NCBI GenBank assembly: GCA_037349105.1
Contig: JAYJMM010000102.1
Coordinates: forward strand, 3,286,001-3,350,000
From: Limnomonas spitsbergensis
Lineage: Eukaryota > Chlorophyta > Chlorophyceae > Chlamydomonadales
DNA: 64,000 bases
Reading direction: 5' to 3'
How positions within the stretch are numbered: the first letter of the stretch is position 1; every line of letters starts with the position of its first letter. A program made the translations under genes and the position numbers. This document shows positions 35,401 to 45,013 of the stretch, one piece after another. Below the pieces are notes generated by a model. That model was not told the DNA's origin. It did no database searches and saw nothing but the letters and a program-made list of their open reading frames with translations.

Positions 35401-37209
35401 TCAACTGAAATTGGTTAGCAATCCCTTTCTGTTCCGTACTTTCAGTCAGTCGCTAGAGTGTCCTCCGCCCACCTTATCACAGACGAGGTCAATCGCGGCG
35501 TAGAGGTTTGACTCGGTATCTTCCACACGGACAACGCCATTGCGCATTGTGTAGATTGTCACCTCCACCTTCTGGGCCCTTTTAAGGAAATGGTGGACAC
35601 GCGAGACGGTCATGTAGGGGTTGCATGGCGACACCGTCATGTGGGACGGAGGCCCATGCAAGTTTCCTTGGAAATACACAAGACGTTCATGTCAAGGTTG
35701 CAAGGGATATTGAGTCTGCGCAGGGCATACAGCTTAGCCAGCTAGCGCTGGGCCTGTCACAGTGACTACGCAGGAGCACAGCATGCACACATAGGTTGCA
35801 TTGATGACAGGGCTTGCAAGAACCGCAAAGGCACCGGCATGCCAATGACAGCATGCACAACGGAGCCCAGCAATGCCAAACCCTCAACAAGTGAAGCACG
35901 CACCAGGTGTGGCAAGCGGTCATGCCTGATGCCTGACACTCTAAGCGTTCACTCACTTCTTGCCGTGTGTGCCGGTGTCTCCTCCCCTTGCAGAGAGGGA
36001 TACATCCACCTCCTTGACAACCTGCAGAAGTATTGATTGGTTTTTATAATGAAAACAAAAAACTAAATCAGCTGTTGCGGAGTTCAGGCAGTAAGGCCCG
36101 GGAAAGCAAGTGGGAGACTGAAGCATACAGGGTTTCCAGCACTGCCAGTCCACTCTATCTCCACATGGTCATGGCGGCCCCGTGCCTCGCGTCCAACTGT
36201 TGATCCTGACCTGTGTGAAGTGCTCACAGGCTTTTGAGACCTTGTCCTCGACGTAAGCCTTGATGGCATCCGTCACCTGTCCAGACGAGCAGGGATGTCA
36301 GAAGTGCATGCATCGAAACAAAGCAAGCTCTTCAGCAGAGAGATGAACAGCAGCCAATGCGTCGCTGTTGTACAGGTCAAGCCAGATGTCCACAGATAGA
36401 CGAAACATGTGCCTGCAGTCAGCTGGTTTGAAGGCTGTCTTTCCATGTTCCATCATACTAATCGAATGGAACCAGACATGCCTGCATGTCCTTATCCATG
36501 TATATCACAGGTATGCACTGGCTATGACTGAAAGGTGTTGACGCTGTGTGATATCAGCAGAAAAGCTCTGGCACTTACTTCCAGCTTTCGTCCTTGCAGC
36601 ACAACCTTCACGAACTTGGGGGGTGCGGCTGACTTGCTGACGACAGCAAGGGTGAGAACACGGGATCGCCTTTGAGTTGCTGCCCCTGGTAGGGAGGCAG
36701 GGGAGAGGACATATCTATTGAGGACCTTATCAAAATCCCTGGCCCTCTTGGATGGTTCTTCCATTTGAGGTGCTTGGGCATCATGGAATATTGGTATGCA
36801 GAAGAGGGCATTCATGAAGGTGTGTGACAGCATGTTCTGGATGGGGCTATGGGGGGCCGTTCCTGAGAGGAAGGAAAACAAGTCAGGCTGCATGTCAGCA
36901 GTGTCAGCTCTGATTAGATATCCTTTCAGACAGCAGGGCTTCCCTAAGGGTGGAGAAAGCCGACTTCATAAAACGTCTATGCAGAAGACCGATCAAAATG
37001 ATGCAGACGTAACGGCAAGTCGGACAACGGTCACGGACATCAGGCACATCGTGAAGATATTCAAAATGTACGGCATGAGCATGCGGTGGAGACAAGAAGA
37101 AGGGCAGGAAACTCATGTATGCGTAGTATCATGGACAGCATTCAGAGGCCGAGCACCTACCTGAGGCACTGGAAGTTGACCGAAGATTATGTGATGGGGC
37201 AGCAAGCAT
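32422..37209 (-). CDS. PSRP1: Plastid long-form ribosome hibernation factor (PSRP1/pY)
   Basis: Nine exons: 37161-37209, 36579-36685, 36211-36276, 35957-36021, 35473-35578, 33913-34032, 33474-33572, 32966-33045 and 32422-32506. All are GT-AG and phase-consistent, giving 258 residues. The start MLAAPSHNLRSTSSAS and the following Arg/Ser-rich stretch look like a chloroplast transit peptide (about 1-38). The S30AE domain follows (FVKVVLQGRKLEV, TDAIKAYVEDKVSKACEHF, KEVDVSLSARGG, GVVRVEDTESNLYAAIDLV), then a linker. The C-terminal dimerisation domain begins with KVELDLMTVDEAIDAME and includes GHDFFVFR and a final YGILVPSNRD. The protein binds the decoding centre of the 30S subunit and promotes inactive 70S/100S ribosomes in stress or darkness. 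No bacterial-type shift or break is seen, so the gene looks functional. Exon 1 is chosen from its transit-peptide character and phase; the other exons are firm. Confidence 0.95.
34019..34107 (-). repeat. Exon-edge echo in hibernation factor gene
   Basis: The start of exon 33913-34032 with its acceptor (agcttgcgctcaatctgcgg, 34019-34038) recurs 62 bp away in the upstream intron as agcttgcgatcaatatgtgg (34081-34100), followed by a matching ggaag. Confidence 0.7.
35212..35250 (+). mobile_element. LINE 3' tail, minimal copy
   Basis: Only the terminal block remains (gcccaaaggtgtaacgtcattg). It lies in an intron of the hibernation factor gene. Confidence 0.45.
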
Positions 37210-38217
37210 TGTGCCCTACAGCGCACATCGAAACGAAACACGTTGATCGGTCCCTTGTCGTCACAGCACCAAGATCACAGCAAAGGAATTCAAAATAAGA
37301 GAGAGCATGTGCAGCTTGTCTGCCCATATTTACGCCATTCGATGTGCCGGATCGGACTGGATCTCAGGCTTGCAACATCGATAGGACATCGGAAGGATAG
37401 AGGGCACTTGGCAGAATCCTACCCTCATGGTCCGTCGAATGATGGCATTGGACGAGATCCCGCGGTTGCATACGCTCATCATCAGGGCTGGGTGCAAAAG
37501 AGTTGTTATATGTCAAGTGTATAGCTGCAGTAGCTTTGGTCGATCGATTCTAGAGTTTATATGTCACTTGAGGTTTGGATTGTTCAACGTGGCTTCGAAT
37601 GGAACTGTTGGTGGAAATCAGGAAGGGTTCTTTAATCATCACGTCATCACCACGTCACGCGATATGTACGGTGCGGTGTTGTACCCAACCGTTTAACGTT
37701 TATTTTTACCAGAGGTGGTTCGGCCGCACCGACTGCCAGGGTGGCCTCTTCCCACACTAGCGCATCATTTGGTCAGGAGTGCCAGTGTATTTCCTATGAC
37801 TCGCACCGAAGGCATTTACCAGGTAGTATCTATCCAGGCCAGGTCTGAACCTGAGTGTAATTACGTTTGTTTGAGGCCACCTTTGGAGGGAGCTATCAGT
37901 GTGTGCATGCGGCGTACCGGTCGCCCTCCAGGCTCCATGCGGCCCTCCGGACCGATCCCTACACCCATGCACGTCACTAACGCCGTGCCGCTGGGAACCA
38001 AACCCTCTTGGCATCACCAGTATCGGGGATTCGGGGCTGGCTGCACCAAGCCCTGCAAGGCGTAGGCCGGGTTGTGGCTGAAATGTAGCTGAGATGTGCC
38101 TCCAGTGTAGCTAAAGTGTAGCTGTGATCTGCCTGCAGTGCAGCTGAAGAGTAGCTGAGATGTGGCTGAAGTGTAGCTGAAGCTCCCAGAGATCAACAGG
38201 GATGCATCTGCATGCAG
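37210..38217. other. Intergenic, head-to-head gene flank
   Basis: This lies between the hibernation factor start (minus) and the first visible CRAL-TRIO exon (plus). No gene is recognised. The right part (38040-38190) is a minus-strand copy of the dispersed repeat, with its tgtagctgaa-type 12-bp units. Confidence 0.6.
38040..38190 (-). repeat. Dispersed repeat with cagctacatttc units
   Basis: On the minus strand it has about ten imperfect 12-bp cagctacactt/cagctacatct units, ending beside a gggcttggtgcagcc block. The same units plus body occur at 40960-41140 and 43170-43560. Confidence 0.8.
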
Positions 38218-38729
38218 GTGGCGAGATGGCGAGCGCGGAAGAGGTCCGCGGGGCGCGGGCATGTCTCTTTGCGGCGCTGGCTGCAGGCCAGGGACTGGGA
38301 CGTCGCGGTTGCGGAGCGTGACATCTTGGCGCACGCGCAGTGACGGGTTTTGGCAATGCCGTCTGGCCGGGTCCTCCCAGTGAGTGTGGGCCTGAAGGCA
38401 TGCCCTGGGGCTCCCGCAGATATTCAAGTACACATAACCATATCCAGCAAGTATCTAAATTGATACTGTGCTGATTTTACAGCACTGCACAGCTGCAATG
38501 ATGCTGTGCCCTGGCCTGCGGCTGAGGTTTCGTTTTTGCAGCACATCCCGGTGGGTTAAGGTTTAAGGGTTCAGGGTTTAGCCCTTTCTTCTGCTGCGTG
38601 TCCTCTGGTGCTCGGGCCAGGTCTTGTCCTTATCCGCCCAGCAGTGGTTGCCCAGCGGCTTCCCCAACGTGGCTTGGTGCACACTTCAGATATCACTGCT
38701 CTCCAGACCCCAGCCCTAGCCCACACATA

Positions 38730-38935
38730 ACGGGGCACCCTGTCAAGCCACGCTGCCTCCCCCCCCCACACACACACACAAAGTGGCTCCCTCTTGCCCC
38801 CATCATGCGGCACCCTCTCAAGCCACCCTGTGCGTCCTGCCTCCCCCCCCCCACACACACACAAAGTGGCTCCCTCTTGCCCCCATCATGCGGCACCCTC
38901 TCAAGCCACCCTGTGCGTCCTGCCTCCGCCCCCCA
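38730..38935. repeat. About 68-bp tandem repeat, 2.5 copies
   Basis: Units with ccccccacacacacac and aaagtggctccctcttg, a middle catcatgcggcacc and tcaagccaccctgtgcg. It lies in a CRAL-TRIO intron just before exon 38950-39108. Confidence 0.9.
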
Positions 38936-39066
38936 TTTGCTTGACCCAGCCGGAGGTTTCAAACGAGATTGCCTGCAAGAAGGCCTTTGTGCTCGGCTGC
39001 GACGAGATGGGGCGGGCGGTGCTGCTGATCCAGGCATGACGCCACAACGCGTGGAACCGCAAGCTG

Positions 39067-39515
39067 GACGAGCTCAAGCGCTTCTGCTGCAACATCCTGG
39101 ACGCTGCGGTGGGTGGGTTGAGGGTGGGTCATGAGTGGTTGGGTGGGTGGGTCATGGGAGGGTAGGTCACCTACCGTAGGTGTGAACGAGTGGATGGATG
39201 AGCGCCTCCGCTGCTTTATCCTGGATGCCGCGTTGGGTGGGTGGTTGGATGAGCGCTTCTGCTGCCTAGTCCTTATCCCGGTGGTGGGTGGCTTTTTGAT
39301 TTAGTTTGCTCCCCAAATAAAGGAGTGACTGGGCATTGGTCACTCCCAGACTCCAAGCAGGCCTGGCGCGCTCAGTCGCCTCTGTTGCTGCACCCTGGAC
39401 GCCGTGGTGGGTGCGCGGGTGTGTGTGTGTGTGGGGGGGGGGGGGGGCATGGGTCAAATAGTGGACGAGCTCAAACAATCATGTTGCTTCATGCTGGACG
39501 CAGCGGTGGTTGGCT
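39067..39515 (+). repeat. Exon-end echoes in CRAL-TRIO intron
   Basis: The last 42 bases of exon 38950-39108 plus its donor (gacgagctcaagcgc...gctgcg, gtgggtgg) recur in degenerate form at about 39193-39240, 39245-39297, 39368-39418 and 39463-39513 in the following intron. Each copy keeps a ggtgggtg or ggtggttg donor-like end. Confidence 0.85.
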
Positions 39516-40959
39516 CAGGGTTTCCATTTCCTCCCAGACCACGATCCAGCCTTGAAGCACAGTCACTGAGTCACTCACCCTCAACACTGGATGGACCTTA
39601 ATGACAGTTCCGCGTGCATTGTGAATGACGTCGAGCACCCCCACCCAAGTTTCCCCTGTTGGTCCTTGAACAAGGGGAAACCCAATTAATGCATGCGGTA
39701 CTCTGGTCACACTAAATTGATGTACCGCAAGGGACCCAAGGATGTTACTACGGACATTCTGATACCGTGTTCCTGGGTTCCCCTTTCTGTTGCTGTTTTA
39801 ATTCTCATAACAAACACCTCATGAGCAGGTGTCCGCTTGCGACCAGAAGATCAACCCCCGCGGACAAATTGCAGTCATCCTGGATGTGGCGGACCTGGGC
39901 ACCAAATGCATGGACATCCCGGCAGTCACCGCACACTTCAAGCTGCTAGGGGAGCACTATGTGGAGAGGTATGGGTGATTAAAAAAACATCCCACGGGTG
40001 TAGAATCGTGGATGGAGGAAGCCGCCCATCAAGTCTCCATTTGGCCCTACAGTACAGTACAGCACAGTACAGTACAGTTAGGTACGGAAGAGTACAGAAC
40101 AGTGTAATACACTTTTTATGTAAGGTTTGTACCCATCAGCTCAGTATTGGATGCCCAGTGGCCAGCCCATGGTGGTCTGGTGCTCTCTAAGATAAAATTG
40201 GTGAGCTGATGGGATTGCGTGGGTCTCGTCCCACATGGGCTGGGCTGTCTGCCGACCAACTTGCACTGCAACCTGACCCCTTTACCCTAACCTTCTCATT
40301 GTTGAAATAGTCTTCATTCATCACCCTTACCCTCCTCAACTTCGACCATGAATTCCTCAAAAACTGCTGAGTGGTATGGAATACAAACAACACATGTTCT
40401 TGTGATACAAAGGCGAGCTGGGTGACAATTTTGTGACCTCCAACAGCTTTCGATTCAAATAGGACAGCGCATGGGCCCATGTCTGGACCCGAGCTGCGCT
40501 ACTGTGGCCTTACCTCTCACGCCCCTATATGGGGCTGACCTTCCTTTTTTTGCTTCTGCTTTCAAGCTCAAGGCATGCTTCTGCTACCAGCATCGGGAAA
40601 AGAGCAGCACCCCTCCCACCAGTATGTAGCGATTCGTTTTCCTTTGATTAATCCGTAAGTATACCCATCTGTCGTCTACCCTATAATTCATGCGTAATGA
40701 ATCCGCTCATTCGTTTGTTTATATATTTAATATTATATATATTTTGTGTGAGACCGAGGGATCATTTGTCCCACCAGGACTGCCGGGGGGAGTGTGTGTG
40801 TTCAAGATTCATGGGCCAGGTTTTCAATAGGGAGGCGTTCACCTACCCCTCCTCCAATACTCCCCATCTGTCGTCTCTTCCTATCCAGCCCCCTCTCCCT
40901 CCCCTCATCCTTACAGGCTAGCCTTGATGGTTATGTACATTGTCCAACTGTTTTTTTGC

Positions 40960-41140
40960 AGTGGTTACCGCATCACTTTCAGCTACATCTCAGCTACACT
41001 GTGGCCTACGGCCACCAGCCCCTGGCTCGGCCAGCCCTGCTGCTCGGGCCTCCAGCCGGAGGCCGGTCCAGATTTGGTGTCAATCCGCCCAGGGGTGGCC
41101 GCAGCACGGCCCATCAAAGGTGGTCTGGTAACCACTAAAA
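40960..41140 (+). repeat. Dispersed repeat copy abutting CRAL-TRIO last exon
   Basis: It starts with cagctacatctcagctaca, then the agccctgctgctcgggcctcc, ggaggccggtccag and caaaggtggtctggtaacc blocks. It ends at the aaaaaag that serves as the apparent acceptor of the last exon, so insertion here probably removed the original splice site. Confidence 0.75.
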
Positions 41141-42019
41141 AAGCACTGTGTACAATCCTCCCAAGATCTTCTGGGGCGTGTGGCACACCTTCTCCCCGCT
41201 GCTGCCTCCTGCCACACGCAAGAAGATCCTGGTTGCAGGGCCCAAAGAGCATGCGGCAGTGGTGGCGGCGGTGGGGGCGGCGGTGCTGCCAACGCAGTAT
41301 GGGGGCGTGGCGGAGATGTGCGAACTAGTGGAGTGATGCACGTGGGCAGAGGGTGTCAGCAACAGAGGCAGCAGCAACAGCAGCAGCGGACCGGGGGAGA
41401 GGATAAGTATTTTATATTGCACGAGGGTGCGTGCCGTTGTCGCTCAGCACCAGAACTGGGCTCAAGCCAGACTTCTGCTAGTTCAAACTGACCTGAACGA
41501 AGCTCTTGCAGTTTGATACTGCCTGGGATGAATGTACTCGCCGTCTAGCGCTTGAGAGGTTGAGGGCGTTTCGATGGGTCGTTTCTTCCCATCATGTGGC
41601 GGTAATCGACAGCGGTGGAAGGCAATGTGTGCTTAGGGGTGGAGGGGGTGGATACAGGAGGGAGGGCGAATCTCGAGGAATTTTCTTCAATCGCCAAGAG
41701 CCAGTGTTTTTGCGAAACGAGGATGATGTTTCTATCATGAAAGGAACAAAAGTATGAACCATGTAGGACAGGCGGGCCTTCATCAGGTGCACTGTCTGCA
41801 TGTGGGCACAAATCTGGAATGTTGAAAAATGAAATTCACTTCAGCGGTTTCTCTCTGGAATGTAGGCGACGTCACATGTCGTGCCCAGCGCCAGCTTTTT
41901 GCTCAGATTCCACCCTGAGTGAACGCCTGGAGGTGGTTCTTCTCTGGTACCAGTATTTAGTCATTTACGTGATGCCTCACCGCCCATCCGCTTGATCTAC
42001 GTCCTGGAAGTGCAGCTGT

Positions 42020-42145
42020 GCAGCAAGACCTGTTGGTAGGGCCCAGAGCAGGGGCCGGCCTGTGAAGGTTTCATTGGTCCCAATCAGCCTATTGGTGGTC
42101 GCCCATCAGCCGAGCAGGGATGGTCTGGAGAGCACCAAAATTCAA
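42020..42145 (+). repeat. Dispersed repeat family copy
   Basis: It contains gacctgttggtagggccc, ggggccggcctgtgaag, ttggtcccaatcagcc and gggatggtctggagagcacc, the family's block order without the 12-bp units. Confidence 0.6.
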
Positions 42146-42644
42146 AAGTTCTGCTGCATACCAATGTTTGGCAAGGAGGTTACAAATCCAAGCCTTGTTT
42201 GAGCCTGCCAATCAACACACTTTTGCTGGTGGAGACCTGTCTTGGGCGGCAAGAGGGTTATCCCATGCCATACTATTGGGTGATAGGCAGCATGCTCGAC
42301 AACATGGTGAAGTTTGTGAAGTTTTACAGTCCAGCAGGGCATTGCATGGGACAGGTGAAGGGTAGTGGAGGTGTTTTGCCAGAGCTTGGCTATGTCAGTG
42401 GTTTGGTACCATCTTAATCAGAACTTGAAGCAATTAGCACAAGCCATCAAAAGTATACACCGGTGCACAAATTCAAACAAATTGTCGTCATGGAATAGAT
42501 AACGTCATCCCCTGCTGCAATGTGCTATGGTACAGTCGATTGGTACAGCGGCCTACCAAGCCAATCAAGGCCAAATGCGGCATTCCCAGCGCCCACAATG
42601 TGCTCCCAGCAAGTTGTCCTCTTTCTAGTGGACAGTAGGACGCC

Positions 42645-42692
42645 GACACGGCCAAGCCTTTTCGAGCAGGCCCTAAGGCGTAATGTCACCTA
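42645..42692 (+). mobile_element. LINE 3' tail
   Basis: gacgccgacacggccaagcc then cgagcaggccctaaggcgta and atgtcacc: the family tail with several substitutions. Confidence 0.6.
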
Positions 42693-43169
42693 GTGGACCC
42701 TTATCACCCTGGCCACACAACTTTCCACACCAACAGAAGCTGCGACCAGGCTTCAGTGCATGATGCCAAGAATCTGATCTCCATAACCAAGGACGAAGTC
42801 CGGCTAAGCCAGGCAGCCAGGCAGCCGGCCAAGCCAGGCAGCCAGCTAAGAGGTGCCCGTCAGAGGATTCTGTCCAGGTGTGCCGACTGGCCCACCCGTG
42901 GCGGGCGAAGGGGCCTGAAATGATGACGATGAGCCCTGCGCGTGAGGGGCAAGCACGATTGAGGGTGGTTGGAGATTCAGGATTGAAATTTCCCATTAAA
43001 TTTAAGGCTAAGGGGAGAGTGATTTCAAATGCGAGGGAGAATTCAGAGAGCGATTTCAAATGCAAGGGAGAATTCGGATACAAGACCCAGGCATGCAAGA
43101 GTGAGCCATGCACGTAAGGGGCAGGCATGATTCAGGGTGAGTGAGATAACCCTTACCAGTGCCCCTTAA

Positions 43170-43560
43170 TGTCATGCCTCGGCTACATTTCAGCTACATT
43201 TCAGCTACATCCCTCGCAGAAGGGGCATACATGGTACAGGATGACAGAGGATATCCTGCAGGCTTCATATTCCCACACTGGGTTTGCCCTAGAATGGCAA
43301 GCGGATGCATCAGCATTCATTTCAGGGTGCTAAAGCGAAATTTCAGCCACCACCTTGTCTGCTGCTGGCAGGGCTTGGGACAGCAAGCCCTGTTGCTTGT
43401 GCCATCGGCACCAGGCCCGTCAAGTTTTGGTCACAATTGGCTCAGCGGTGCCGCTTGGGCCTGTGCTTGAAGGCCGGTCGAAGTACGTCCCTCATTGGAA
43501 CGGCCAACCTTCGTGGACTTGTATCCGATACAATAAATTCTGCCAGGGCAAATTTGAGTG
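43170..43560 (+). repeat. Dispersed repeat, longest copy
   Basis: Three 12-bp cagctacatttc units lead into about 150 bp of unrelated filler, then the body (cagcaagccctgttgcttgt, caggcccgtcaagttttggt, cacaattggctcagcggtg). Confidence 0.65.
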
Positions 43561-43682
43561 CCGTTTGCTGACAGCAGAACTTTTCCTGTGAGATGGCTCA
43601 GGTGCTGAACACCTTCGGCCAACAGCCCCGTCTGATCCCCCCAATCCTGAACCCTGTCCCACGTGCGTGATGAAAAGCTCAC

Positions 43683-44493
43683 CGGCTTATAGCAGTACGC
43701 CTGGCACACAGCATTCAGGACGTCCGCAGTTGTGTTGGCAGGCAGGACGTACGAAGCACCCTAGAGAGCAGGGTTCAAAGCAGGTAGGGAAATGTCAAGT
43801 TCAATGTATGGAGTACATCATTATTTGACGTGTATGAAACAAACCATTTACTACGCGTCAAACAAATCGCCAGATGGATCAGCAGGACGTATTCAGCTTC
43901 CTGAAGAGTGGGGTTCTGGCATTATCAAGGGAATTCTTTTGGGGGCAAGGTGGGACTGCCTGACAGCTCAGCTGCCGACTGAAACATCCATTAGGAAATG
44001 TACAACACTGAGTGACCATCAGAGTCCCTCTGCGCATAAGGCCATGTGCGTAGAAGGCCATGTGTTGTAGGTCCGTTCTCACCAGGTCCTAACACATGCC
44101 TGCAGTGTCGCACCCTCCATACCCGTGGCTTGAACCCTAACCTTGAGCACAAACCTGAGAGCTTAACCCCACATCTATACCCTATACCCTGGCCCCAAGC
44201 TTAGAGTGCCCCCCTCTTCCCCCTCTGCCTCAAACCCAGAGCACCAGCACACAGTGTCCCCGTCTCAGATCTGTGCCCTACTGTCCTGAGCACCAGCATC
44301 AGCCTGAAGTGCTACCACATCCTGCAGTGCTACCACAGTGCTACCACATCCTGCAGTGCTACCACAGTGCTACCACAGCCCCAGCCTACAGTGCTAACAC
44401 AGCCCCATCCTACACTGCTACCACCGCCCGCCTCACCGATGCGGCACAACTGAGGCTGATGGTCCCGTTGGGCATGGACAGCAGGCCACAGCC
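43683..44493 (-). CDS. Possible extra 3' exons of the rhomboid-like gene
   Basis: Two exons with good splice sites, both entering and leaving in phase 0: 44437-44493 (GCGLLSMPNGTISLSCAAS) and 43683-43760 (GASYVLPANTTADVLNAV). The last rhomboid exon has an alternative GTGAGT donor at 45025 that also ends in phase 0. Joining them would replace the stop at 45014 by a Cys-containing tail, which plant rhomboids often have. No stop-bearing final exon was identified. They could also belong to a separate gene. Confidence 0.45.
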
Positions 44494-45013
44494 CTGCAGC
44501 TCAACCTGGGACGCTGAACAGCTCCACCAGGGCGAAGGCGCACATACCCACTGGCAACAAGATCAAGGGAAACATTTCCAGTCTAAATTTTTAAATTTGC
44601 AGCTTGACCTAGCCCGCCAAGCAGCTCCATCAAGGCGACGACGCACACAGCCACTAGCGAAAGAGGATCAAGGGATACATTTTCGGTCACCGGTATAAAA
44701 TGATAACAACTTTACCTGGCATGCCCAACCACGAAAAGTTGAATGCAGTTGATTTCAAGCAGGGGATGCTGCACCCACCCACTGGCCACAATATTCAGGA
44801 AGGAAACAAAGGTGAAGAAAGTGGAGGCCTACCCACAGAGGAGGGCCCATCCAGGTTTGGTCCCAATCCGGCTTTTCGCTACCAAGAGGCGGCCCACCGA
44901 AAGTGGACTGGCTTTAGCCGTAAAAAAGAAAGCCTGCGAAGGACATCTGGCCGGGCAGGTCCAGGCATCCGGAAAGTACGTTTGCAATCTCCCCTCGCAC
45001 TTCATCTCCACAC

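Larger units (their letters stand above)
38218..41336 (+). pseudogene. CRAL-TRIO (Sec14-like) lipid-transfer protein, disrupted
   Basis: Visible exons: 38218-38379 (CRAL-TRIO N helix, SLRRWLQARDWDVAVAE), 38950-39108 (AFVLGCDEMGRAVLL ... LDELKRFCCNILDAA), 39829-39968 (INPRGQIAVILDVADLG ... LLGEHYVER) and about 41138-41336 (YNPPKIFWGVWHTFSPLL ... LPTQYGG, stop TGA). Phases agree throughout. The domain binds small lipids such as phosphoinositides or tocopherol. Two in-frame TGA codons occur: 38341-38343, where the family has an aromatic (TGG expected), and 39037-39039, where Arg or Lys is usual (CGA expected). The last acceptor lies at the edge of a dispersed repeat and lacks a pyrimidine tract, and a few residues before YNPP are missing. 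I call it a pseudogene. Upstream exons were not found. Confidence 0.75.
41337..43682. other. Intergenic, repeat-rich
   Basis: No gene is recognised. It contains dispersed repeat copies (42020-42145 and 43170-43560) and a plus-strand LINE tail (42645-42692). A CAG-rich piece at 41355-41390 lies in the CRAL-TRIO 3' flank. Confidence 0.55.
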
